Positions 1-5,940 of a stretch of DNA of 18,271 nt are shown here, piece by piece. The notes below the pieces were generated by a model. The model saw nothing but the letters and a program-made list of their open reading frames with translations. It had not been told where the DNA came from and searched no databases. The stretch comes from an uncultured Bacillota bacterium. Lineage in GTDB: Bacteria > Bacillota > Clostridia > Tissierellales > Tepidimicrobiaceae. Positions within the stretch are counted from its first letter, which is position 1; each line of letters opens with the position of its first letter. The position numbers were made by a program, and so were the translations under genes. The DNA lies in NCBI GenBank assembly GCA_937967955.1, contig CALBUB010000013.1:1-18271 (forward strand). Direction: 5' to 3'.

Positions 1-15
1 GAGATAGAAAAGTAA
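1..15 (+). CDS. 3' end of an upstream gene (possibly a second small heat-shock protein)
   Basis: The first five codons read Glu-Ile-Glu-Lys-stop and are followed 31 bases later by a terminator hairpin, so a plus-strand gene probably ends here. The hsp20 gene downstream ends in Arg-Ile-Glu-Ile-Glu, the C-terminal I-x-I motif of small heat-shock proteins. A similar ending here would fit a tandem hsp20 paralogue, but four residues cannot prove it. The frame is inferred from the stop plus terminator only. Confidence 0.3.
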   Translation, partial: EIEK

Positions 16-46
16 ATATAGTTTTTAACTACAACATTATTATACG

Positions 47-80
47 AGGAGGTATTAAGGAGGAAAATACCTCCTTTTTT
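47..80 (+). terminator. Rho-independent terminator after the upstream partial gene
   Basis: A perfect 10-bp stem (AGGAGGTATT at 47-56 with AATACCTCCT at 66-75), a 9-base loop and a run of six T at 75-80. It lies between the partial gene ending at 15 and the hsp20 promoter, so it isolates hsp20 as its own transcription unit. Confidence 0.85.
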
Positions 81-181
81 ATTTTTTAAAGAAAAGTTAA
101 GATATATAAAAAAATATTAAGAAAAAATAATATATCTTTAGTAAATGGTAAAATTTAACTAAATATTATAGTATATGAATG

Positions 182-210
182 TTGAATATTATAAAGTAAA
201 ATAGTATATT
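182..210 (+). promoter_or_regulatory. Sigma-A-type promoter of hsp20
   Basis: TTGAAT at 182-187 and TATATT at 205-210 are separated by exactly 17 bases. Transcription would begin near 217, inside or next to the CtsR-type operator at 219-235, which suits repression by blocking initiation. Confidence 0.65.
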
Positions 211-218
211 TAAATTAA

Positions 219-235
219 AGTCAAAGAAAGTCAAA
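219..235 (+). promoter_or_regulatory. CtsR-type heat-shock operator upstream of hsp20
   Basis: AGTCAAAGAAAGTCAAA is a tandem heptad direct repeat that matches the published CtsR consensus (RGTCAAANANRGTCAAA) at every fixed position. CtsR represses class III heat-shock genes in Firmicutes. The site starts eight bases after the -10 element. No ctsR gene lies in the window, so the repressor must be encoded elsewhere. Confidence 0.85.
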
Positions 236-267
236 GTAAAACTATAATCATAAAGGAGGTAGATAGG

Positions 268-729
268 ATGTTTGGACTAACACCTTATAGAGATAGAAGG
301 GGCTTAAGAAGAAGATGGATGGACATAGATGATATGTTTGACAACATGGTAGATTATATGTTTAATAATTTCTTCAATGATGTGGGTTATAGGGTAATGG
401 ACCATAATCCTATGAAAGTAGACATTAAAGAATACGAAGACAAGTATTTACTAGAAGCAGAATTACCAGGTGTTAACAAAGAGGATATAAAAGTTGAAAT
501 AAGGAATGATATACTAACCATATCAGTAGATAGAAAGGAAGAAATAAAAGAAGAAAGAGAAAATTATATTAGAAGGGAAAGAAGATATGGAGCCCTAAGG
601 AGAAGTTTCCCTGTAGAGGATGTAGAACAGGATAAAATTAGTGCAAAGTTTGAAAATGGTATTTTATATTTAGAGCTACCTAAGAGGAAGGATTCTAGAG
701 GATATGTAAATAGGATTGAAATAGAATAG
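268..729 (+). CDS. hsp20: Small heat-shock protein, Hsp20/alpha-crystallin family
   Basis: An ATP-independent holdase that binds unfolding proteins in the cytoplasm and passes them to ATP-dependent chaperones. The 153-aa length is typical of bacterial Hsp20. An N-terminal arm rich in Arg and Phe (about 1-46) precedes the alpha-crystallin domain (about 47-142), which carries the family motifs Glu-Leu-Pro-Gly-Val at 65-69 and Asn-Gly-Ile-Leu-x-Leu-x-Leu-Pro at 130-138. The C-terminal tail has the Ile-Glu-Ile motif (150-152) used for oligomer assembly. The ATG at 268 follows a strong AAAGGAGGT site at 252-260. The gene is monocistronic, bounded by terminators, with a perfect CtsR operator in the promoter. 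Heat or protein-stress induction is therefore likely. Confidence 0.95.
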   Translation: MFGLTPYRDRRGLRRRWMDIDDMFDNMVDYMFNNFFNDVGYRVMDHNPMKVDIKEYEDKYLLEAELPGVNKEDIKVEIRNDILTISVDRKEEIKEERENYIRRERRYGALRRSFPVEDVEQDKISAKFENGILYLELPKRKDSRGYVNRIEIE

Positions 730-744
730 TGTCAAATTATAAAT

Positions 745-782
745 AAAAATAGGGAATATCGAAGCCGATATTCCCTATTTTT
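745..782. terminator. Bidirectional terminator between hsp20 and pncB
   Basis: A perfect 17-bp stem (745-761 with 766-782) with a 4-base loop AAGC. It is A-rich on the left and T-rich on the right, so it can terminate both strands. It separates the convergent hsp20 and pncB genes and overlaps the first two bases of the pncB stop codon complement. Confidence 0.9.
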
Positions 783-2235
783 ATTTATATTTATTAAGAA
801 GATCGTTCCTTAATTTCCAAAGAGGCTCAGATAAATCTACAAAATATTCATGGGGTTTTTCAAATCTCTTAACCTCGTCCCATAAGGTATCTACTTGCTG
901 CATGCAATATTCCCTTATTTCATGGATGGAAGGTGATTCATAAACTTGCTTTCCTTTGTCAAATATTTTCACTAACAATTTTCTAGCATAGAAGTTTTCT
1001 ACAGTCTTCCTCTTCCAAGTGTAAAGAGGATGGAATATTTCATAAGGTTTAGTATCATCTATTACCTCATCATGTAATGTTACCACATCTGCAATTGCTT
1101 TATTTGTATCCTTATCATATAATCTATATAATTGTTTAAAGCCTGGATTGGTTATTTTTCCAACATTTTCGCTAACTTTAATCTTTGGAATCATTTTCCC
1201 GTCTACTTCAACGGCAGTTAGCTTGTAAACTCCACCAAAAATTGGATCAGATTTGGCAGTTATAAGCCTTTCTCCTACTCCAAAGGAATCTATTTTTGCT
1301 CCTTGATTGAGTAATTCCCTAATTGTATATTCATCTAGTCCACTAGATGCTATAATTGGGCAATCTTCAAAACCTGCTTCATCTAACATTTTCCTAGCTT
1401 CTTTAGATAGATAAGCTATATCCCCACTATCAATTCTAATACCAGCAGGCCTATATCCCCTTGGAACTACTTCTTCTTTAAATACTTTTATTGCATTAGG
1501 AACACCAGATTTTAAAACATTATATGTATCTACAAGTAGTACACAGTTATCAGGGTAGAGTCTTGCGTATGCCCTAAAAGCGTCTAATTCTGTAGGAAAC
1601 ATTTGAACCCAACTGTGGGCCATAGTGCCTAAAGCAGGAATATTAAAATCCCTATCTACAATAGTACAAGAGCTTCCAGCAACTCCTCCAATATATGCAG
1701 CCCTAGCACCTAAAATAGCCCCCTCATAGCCTTGAGCTCTTCTTGCTCCAAATTCCATTACAGGACGACCTTGGGCAGCTCTTACTATTCTATTGGCCTT
1801 AGTTGCAATAAGGCTTTGGTGGTTTATAGTTAATAATATCATTGTTTCAACAATTTGAGCTTGTACAATAGGCCCCTTTACAATTACTAAAGGTTCTCCT
1901 GGAAATATAGGGGTTCCCTCAGGAATAGCCCAAACATCACATTCAAATTTAAAATTGGCAAGGTAGTCTAGAAAATCTTGACTAAACATTTTTTTTGACT
2001 TAAAATATTCGATATCATCCTTGGAAAACTTTAAATTATTTAGGTATTCTATTAGTTGTTCAACTCCTGCCATTATAGCAAAACCGCCATTATCAGGAAT
2101 AGTTCTGAAGAACATATCAAAGCAAGCAACTACATCCTTCATACCACTTTCAAAATATCCATTAGCCATAGTGAATTCATAAAAGTCTGATAGCATACTT
2201 AGATTTTTTCTTTCTTTCCAATCAATACTATTCAT
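781..2235 (-). CDS. pncB: Nicotinate phosphoribosyltransferase
   Basis: Makes nicotinate mononucleotide from nicotinate and PRPP with ATP hydrolysis, the entry step of the Preiss-Handler NAD salvage pathway; cytoplasmic. At 484 aa it fits the long Firmicute-type NAPRTase. Visible family motifs are an N-terminal Ser-Asp-Phe-Tyr-Glu-Phe segment (16-21), Glu-Phe-Gly-Ala-Arg-Arg (161-166), Gly-Thr-Met-Ala-His-Ser-Trp (203-209) with the His207 expected to be phosphorylated, and the phosphoribosyl-binding-type Arg-Ile-Asp-Ser-Gly-Asp (267-272). The ATG at 2235 is preceded by an AAGGAG site about ten bases upstream. The gene is alone in its orientation, with its own promoter at 2285-2312 and a shared terminator at its end. 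No other NAD-pathway gene is nearby. Confidence 0.95.
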   Translation of the reverse strand: MNSIDWKERKNLSMLSDFYEFTMANGYFESGMKDVVACFDMFFRTIPDNGGFAIMAGVEQLIEYLNNLKFSKDDIEYFKSKKMFSQDFLDYLANFKFECDVWAIPEGTPIFPGEPLVIVKGPIVQAQIVETMILLTINHQSLIATKANRIVRAAQGRPVMEFGARRAQGYEGAILGARAAYIGGVAGSSCTIVDRDFNIPALGTMAHSWVQMFPTELDAFRAYARLYPDNCVLLVDTYNVLKSGVPNAIKVFKEEVVPRGYRPAGIRIDSGDIAYLSKEARKMLDEAGFEDCPIIASSGLDEYTIRELLNQGAKIDSFGVGERLITAKSDPIFGGVYKLTAVEVDGKMIPKIKVSENVGKITNPGFKQLYRLYDKDTNKAIADVVTLHDEVIDDTKPYEIFHPLYTWKRKTVENFYARKLLVKIFDKGKQVYESPSIHEIREYCMQQVDTLWDEVKRFEKPHEYFVDLSEPLWKLRNDLLNKYK

Positions 2236-2284
2236 TAGCTGATAACTCCTTTTTTTTATTGTATTTACTGGTCTTTTGGTTAAT

Positions 2285-2312
2285 ATTATATCTTATAATT
2301 ATTAAAATTCAA
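2285..2312 (-). promoter_or_regulatory. Promoter of pncB
   Basis: Read on the minus strand, TTGAAT (2312-2307) and TATAAT (2290-2285) are separated by 16 bases. The predicted start lies about 45 bases before the pncB ATG. No operator could be recognised with confidence. Confidence 0.6.
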
Positions 2313-2332
2313 CGAAATTTTACATAGAAATA

Positions 2333-2354
2333 GGTGCACCTAGCTAGATGCACC
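2333..2354. repeat. 22-bp imperfect inverted repeat in the pncB-copA intergenic region
   Basis: The 22 bases 2333-2354 form two 11-base arms that pair with a single C/A mismatch. Neither side has a convincing T tract, so it is a poor terminator. It could be a protein-binding palindrome or the remnant of a terminator. It lies between the pncB promoter and the Fur-type promoter; the surrounding bases (2355-2500) show no gene. Confidence 0.5.
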
Positions 2355-2504
2355 CTTGTTAAGGAAAATTTTGGTTTGGAAGGGATTAGTTATTAATATT
2401 TTCTCACCTTTTCTAGCAATTATTATGGTATTTAATGGAAAATAAATTGTTATTTTTGTTAGCTTAGTTTTGCTTCTTTCCATAAAAAGCTATATGGAAT
2501 GGTA

Positions 2505-2533
2505 TTGATAATCATTATCAATAATAATATACT
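2505..2533 (+). promoter_or_regulatory. Consensus promoter overlapped by a Fur-type box
   Basis: TTGATA (2505-2510) and TATACT (2528-2533) are spaced by 17 bases. A perfect 7-1-7 palindrome, TGATAATCATTATCA (2506-2520), overlaps the -35 and spacer and extends to a 19-bp perfect palindrome (2504-2522). This matches the Fur-box core known from Bacillus. Transcription would start near 2540 and run toward copA about 150 bases away; no separate gene or terminator was seen in between. Confidence 0.7.
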
Positions 2534-2606
2534 GTATATAGATACTTATAGTATTAAAAATTCTGGAAATTATATTATATGGTTAAATTACTGATGAAAA
2601 ATAATG

Positions 2607-2634
2607 TTTACAATTGGATTCCTTATGGTATAAT
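2607..2634 (+). promoter_or_regulatory. Proximal promoter of the copA-copZ-csoR operon
   Basis: TTTACA (2607-2612) and a perfect TATAAT (2629-2634) are spaced by 16 bases, which would start transcription near 2641, directly in front of the GC-rich operator. A second arrangement, TTGACA (2639-2644) with TACTAT (2665-2670), has a 20-base spacer occupied by the operator. It would start inside the ribosome-binding region, so the first promoter is preferred. Confidence 0.65.
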
Positions 2635-2644
2635 AATATTGACA

Positions 2645-2667
2645 GCCCCCCGGGAGGGGCGGGGTAC
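2645..2667 (+). promoter_or_regulatory. Probable CsoR operator of the copper operon
   Basis: A GC island in otherwise AT-rich DNA: GCCCC (2645-2649) and GGGGC (2656-2660) form an inverted repeat, followed by GGGGTAC (2661-2667). CsoR-family operators are GC-tract pseudo-palindromes with flanking TA steps, and csoR is the last gene of this operon, so autoregulation is the natural reading. The exact boundaries are uncertain. Confidence 0.6.
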
Positions 2668-2690
2668 TATATATACAAGGAGTTGATAAC

Positions 2691-5063
2691 ATGTCAACTA
2701 AAAGAGCTTCAATAGATGTACTAGGAATGACCTGTGCAGCTTGTTCTGCCAGAGTTGAAAAGGCATTGAATAAGAAGGAAGGTATAATCAATGCTGCTGT
2801 AAATTTACTCCAACAAAAAGCTAATGTGGAGTATGATGACAAAAAAGTTAATATTAATGAAATAGTCAATACTATAAAGAAAACTGGCTATGAAGTACCT
2901 ATGGCCCAGAGGACTTTGCTAATAGAGGGTATGACTTGTGCAGCTTGTTCTTCAAGGGTAGAAAGAGTATTAAACAGGTTAGATGGGGTAGTAAATGCTA
3001 GTGTAAACCTATCTACCAATAAGGCTTTAGTTCAATTCTACTCTGGTGCTGTTGATGATGAAACTTTAATAAAGGTAGTAGAAAAGGCTGGCTACAAGGC
3101 TCAAATTGAATATGAAAGAGATATAGATAGGGAAAAGGAATTAAGAGAAAAGGAAATTAAATCCTTAAAGACATCTTTTATAATATCCTTAATATTTACA
3201 ATACCTTTGTTTTCAGCCATGTTTTTCCACATGGCAGGTGTTGACACTATACTGACTAATGGGTATTTCCAGCTTTTATTGGCTACTCCTGTTCAGTTTG
3301 TTATAGGGTATAGATTTTATAAAGGTGCCTATAATTCCCTAAGAGGCGGAGGAGCCAATATGGATGTATTAGTAGCCATGGGTACAACAGCCGCCTATTT
3401 TTACAGTGTATATAATCTAATAGCAGGAATTAATGAATATTATTTTGAAGCATCAGCTATGATTATAACTTTAATATTATTAGGAAAGACTTTTGAAGCC
3501 ATAGCCAAAGGAAAGACTTCAGAAGCTATTAAAAAGCTTATGGGACTGCAGCCAAAGACAGCTAGAGTAATAAAAGATGGCATAGAGATGGATATTCCTA
3601 TAGAGGAAGTTCAAATTGGAGATATAATAGTTGTAAGGCCAGGGGAAAAGGTGCCAGTAGATGGAATAATTGTAGAGGGTAATTCATCTATAGATGAGTC
3701 TATGATAACAGGGGAAAGTATTCCAGTAGACAAGACTGTTGGAGATGAGGTAATAGGAGCTACTATAAACAAATTTGGTTCCTTTAAATTCAAAGCAACT
3801 AAAGTAGGTAAGGATACAGTATTAGCCCAAATAGTTAAAATGGTTGAGGATGCACAAGGTTCCAAGGCTCCTGTTCAAAGGTTAGCAGACAAAATATCAG
3901 GCATATTTGTTCCTGTGGTAGTAGTTATAGCCTTGATTACATTCTTAATTTATACTTTAGCTTTAGGAGATTTCAATAGAGGCCTTATAAATGCAGTAGC
4001 AGTACTAGTTATAGCTTGTCCTTGCGCATTAGGTTTAGCTACTCCTACGGCTATAATGGTAGGAACAGGTAAGGGAGCAGAAAATGGAATACTATTTAAG
4101 TCAGGGGAACATTTAGAAAGAGCCCATGAAATGGACGCTATAGTGTTTGATAAAACAGGTACTATTACCAAGGGAGAGCCAGAGGTAACAGATATAATCC
4201 CTTATAATTCAATGGAAAAGGAAGAACTATTAAGAATAGCAGCCATTGTAGAAAAGACTAGTGAGCATCCATTAGGCCAAGCTATAGTGAAAAGGGCAGA
4301 AGCTGATAAATTAAAGCTAACAGAACCTGAAAATTTTGAAGCAGTACCTGGTAAGGGAATTAAGGCTATTTTTGAAGGCAAAACTGTACGTGTAGGAAAT
4401 AGGAGATTGATGGAGGAAGCAAATATAGAGATAGCTAATACAGAAGATGAGCTAGTTCGCCTAGAAGAAGAAGGAAAAACTGCCATGCTAGTAGCTATAG
4501 ATGATGAAGTGGCAGGTATTATTGCTGTGGCAGACAGCCTTAAGGAAAGCTCTAAGGAAGCTATAGAAAAACTGATTAATATGGGTTTAGAAGTATATAT
4601 GATAACTGGAGACAATAAGAGAACAGCTAATGCTATTGGAAAGCAAGTAGGAATAAAAAATGTAGTAGCAGAAGTATTACCTGAAAACAAGGCAGAAGCA
4701 GTAGAAGATATAAAGGCTAAGGGTAAGAAAGTAGGAATGGTAGGAGATGGAATAAATGATGCACCAGCCTTAGTAGCTGCAGATGTAGGCTTTGCTATAG
4801 GAACAGGTACTGATGTGGCCATAGAGGCAGCAGATGTAACCCTAATGAGGGGAGATTTAATGAGTATTGTAACAGCCATAAGGCTAAGCCACAGGACCAT
4901 GAGAACAATAAAGCAAAATCTATTTTGGGCCTTCTTCTACAATACAATAGGAATACCCTTTGCTGCACTAGGCTTCTTAAATCCAATGATTGCAGGAGCA
5001 GCCATGGCCTTTAGTTCTGTATCTGTAGTATCTAATTCTCTTAGATTGAGAAAATTTAAATAA
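2691..5063 (+). CDS. copA: Copper-exporting P1B-type ATPase
   Basis: Pumps Cu(I) out of the cytoplasm across the cell membrane using ATP. The 790 residues hold two N-terminal heavy-metal-associated domains, each with Gly-Met-Thr-Cys-Ala-Ala-Cys (metal Cys15/Cys18 and Cys83/Cys86). A membrane helix block follows from about 150. The actuator Thr-Gly-Glu-Ser is at 340-343, the intramembrane Cys-Pro-Cys at 443-445, the phosphorylated Asp487 in Asp-Lys-Thr-Gly-Thr, the nucleotide-domain His-Pro at 526-527 and Gly-Asp-Gly-Ile-Asn-Asp at 685-690. Tyr-Asn in the seventh helix and Met-x-x-Ser-Ser in the eighth are Cu(I)-type signatures. The ATG follows AAGGAG at 2677-2682. It is first in an operon with copZ and csoR and is probably copper-induced through CsoR. 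Confidence 0.97.
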   Translation: MSTKRASIDVLGMTCAACSARVEKALNKKEGIINAAVNLLQQKANVEYDDKKVNINEIVNTIKKTGYEVPMAQRTLLIEGMTCAACSSRVERVLNRLDGVVNASVNLSTNKALVQFYSGAVDDETLIKVVEKAGYKAQIEYERDIDREKELREKEIKSLKTSFIISLIFTIPLFSAMFFHMAGVDTILTNGYFQLLLATPVQFVIGYRFYKGAYNSLRGGGANMDVLVAMGTTAAYFYSVYNLIAGINEYYFEASAMIITLILLGKTFEAIAKGKTSEAIKKLMGLQPKTARVIKDGIEMDIPIEEVQIGDIIVVRPGEKVPVDGIIVEGNSSIDESMITGESIPVDKTVGDEVIGATINKFGSFKFKATKVGKDTVLAQIVKMVEDAQGSKAPVQRLADKISGIFVPVVVVIALITFLIYTLALGDFNRGLINAVAVLVIACPCALGLATPTAIMVGTGKGAENGILFKSGEHLERAHEMDAIVFDKTGTITKGEPEVTDIIPYNSMEKEELLRIAAIVEKTSEHPLGQAIVKRAEADKLKLTEPENFEAVPGKGIKAIFEGKTVRVGNRRLMEEANIEIANTEDELVRLEEEGKTAMLVAIDDEVAGIIAVADSLKESSKEAIEKLINMGLEVYMITGDNKRTANAIGKQVGIKNVVAEVLPENKAEAVEDIKAKGKKVGMVGDGINDAPALVAADVGFAIGTGTDVAIEAADVTLMRGDLMSIVTAIRLSHRTMRTIKQNLFWAFFYNTIGIPFAALGFLNPMIAGAAMAFSSVSVVSNSLRLRKFK

Positions 5064-5084
5064 AATTTTAAAGGAGGAGTTAAT

Positions 5085-5291
5085 ATGAAGAAAGTAATGT
5101 TAGTTGAAGGAATGTCTTGCCAACACTGTGTAAAGGCAGTAACAGATGCTTTAACAGCCTTAGAGGGAGTTTCCAATGTGAAGGTAGATTTGGAAAACAA
5201 AAAAGTGGAAGTAGAAGGAGAAAACTTGGTAGAAGCTTCTTTAAAGGAAGCAGTAGAAGATGCAGGCTATGATGTAGTTGAAATAAATTAA
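5085..5291 (+). CDS. copZ: Copper chaperone CopZ
   Basis: A 68-aa cytoplasmic carrier that binds Cu(I) and delivers it to the CopA metal-binding domains and to CsoR. It is a single heavy-metal-associated domain with the ligand motif Gly-Met-Ser-Cys-Gln-His-Cys (9-15; Cys12 and Cys15). The His between the cysteines is common in CopZ and differs from the Ala-Ala of the CopA domains. The length is standard for the family. It starts 21 bases after the copA stop, behind an AAAGGAGGAG-type site, with no terminator between them, so it is co-transcribed with copA and csoR. Confidence 0.95.
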   Translation: MKKVMLVEGMSCQHCVKAVTDALTALEGVSNVKVDLENKKVEVEGENLVEASLKEAVEDAGYDVVEIN

Positions 5292-5306
5292 TATTAGGAG
5301 GATATA

Positions 5307-5585
5307 ATGGCTTGTAAAGAATGTGGAAAAGAAAAGGCAGCTTTAAAGCTTAAGACGGTAAGGGGTCAGATAGATGGCATACTGAAAATGATTGAAGAAG
5401 ATAGGTATTGTGTAGATATATCTACCCAGATTCTATCTGCCATGGCCCTTTTAAGAAAAGCTAATATTGATGTTTTAAATTCTCATATAAGGACTTGTGT
5501 TAAGAATGCCATATTAGAAGATGAAGTAGAGGGAGAAAAGAAAATTCAGGAGATAATCGAAATAATAGATAAGTATATAAAATAA
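5307..5585 (+). CDS. csoR: Copper-sensing repressor CsoR
   Basis: An all-helical DNA-binding repressor of the CsoR/RcnR family that releases its operator when Cu(I) binds. The 92 residues contain the diagnostic Cys-His-Cys ligand set at Cys35, His60 and Cys64, with the spacing known from characterised CsoR proteins, and the family sequence Arg-Gly-Gln-Ile-Asp-Gly-Ile at 19-25. An additional N-terminal Cys-Lys-Glu-Cys pair (Cys3, Cys6) may be structural or incidental. The gene is last in copA-copZ-csoR, with AGGAGG about six bases before the ATG. The ligand set argues for copper rather than nickel (RcnR) or formaldehyde (FrmR). It probably acts on the GC-rich site at 2645-2667. Confidence 0.94.
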   Translation: MACKECGKEKAALKLKTVRGQIDGILKMIEEDRYCVDISTQILSAMALLRKANIDVLNSHIRTCVKNAILEDEVEGEKKIQEIIEIIDKYIK

Positions 5586-5589
5586 TAGT

Positions 5590-5632
5590 AAAGTTGAGTT
5601 TCCCTATATGTATAGTGGAAACTCAACTTTTT
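5590..5632 (+). terminator. Terminator of the copper operon
   Basis: A perfect 14-bp stem (5590-5603 with 5617-5630) that can extend inward through CTATA/TATAG, followed by T5628-5632. It closes the copA-copZ-csoR operon five bases after the csoR stop. Confidence 0.92.
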
Positions 5633-5668
5633 ATGTAGGGAATTATGAGCTTTACTTAGGGGAGAAAC

Positions 5669-5845
5669 TTGAAAAAAGATGCTTTAGCTATTAATAAGGA
5701 GATTGAGAGGCTAAAAAGTTTGCTAAAGAAACTATTAGAGTCTCCTGTACAGGATAAGAATAAAATACTAGAAATAAGCCACAAGCTAGATCAATATATA
5801 TTGAAATACTATGAAACTACAAATAATGACACTGAAGAGGAGTAG
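5669..5845 (+). CDS. Spo0E-family aspartyl-phosphate phosphatase (small, TTG start)
   Basis: A 58-codon gene easily missed because it is short and starts with TTG. Spo0E-type peptides dephosphorylate Spo0A~P and so delay sporulation. The family signature Ser-x-x-Leu-Asp-x-x-Ile is present as Ser37-His-Lys-Leu40-Asp41-Gln-Tyr-Ile44, preceded by a charged amphipathic helix (about 9-24) and followed by a second short helix and an acidic tail. This is the expected helical-hairpin layout. The TTG at 5669 lies four bases after AGGGGAG (5658-5664), and an in-frame TAG at 5657 excludes a start further upstream. Small size and a divergent SHKLD form (usually SQELD) leave some doubt about activity. No dedicated promoter was recognised; the copper-operon terminator lies just upstream. 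Confidence 0.75.
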   Translation: MKKDALAINKEIERLKSLLKKLLESPVQDKNKILEISHKLDQYILKYYETTNNDTEEE

Positions 5846-5855
5846 TTCCAGCCTG

Positions 5856-5884
5856 TTGATTTTTAGTATATAAAAAACTATAAT
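5856..5884 (+). promoter_or_regulatory. Promoter of the J-protein gene
   Basis: TTGATT (5856-5861) and a perfect TATAAT (5879-5884) are spaced by 17 bases, starting transcription near 5891. The CtsR-like repeat at 5893-5909 begins eight bases after the -10, exactly as at hsp20. Confidence 0.65.
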
Positions 5885-5892
5885 AGGTAATA

Positions 5893-5909
5893 AGTCAGTA
5901 AAGGTCAAT
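5893..5909 (+). promoter_or_regulatory. Degenerate CtsR-like operator at the J-protein promoter
   Basis: AGTCAGTAAAGGTCAAT agrees with the CtsR consensus at 10 of 13 fixed bases (14 of 17 positions overall); the mismatches are at the ends of the two heptads. Alone it would be weak evidence, but its position relative to the -10 element is identical to that of the perfect operator at 219-235. Confidence 0.5.
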
Positions 5910-5940
5910 GGAACAGGTAAAAACTTGAGGTGGTCTACAT

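Noticed and set aside
744..771. TAAA-N16-GCCGATAT, a perfect sigma-D promoter match on the plus strand
   Set aside because: It lies entirely within the perfect terminator hairpin between hsp20 and pncB and would only give an antisense transcript of pncB. The match is probably a by-product of the stem sequence.
2333..2354. Inverted repeat as end of a mobile element
   Set aside because: There is no transposase, no matching second terminal repeat and no target duplication in the window.
2579..2686. 35-codon open frame ending just before copA, a possible leader peptide
   Set aside because: It has no proper ribosome site and runs across the -35/-10 and the GC-rich operator. Its coding potential is probably accidental, although it would matter if the Fur-type promoter is active.
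4202..4900. Long open frame antisense to copA
   Set aside because: A shadow of the copA coding sequence, rich in Ser/Ala/Ile with no ribosome site or family resemblance.
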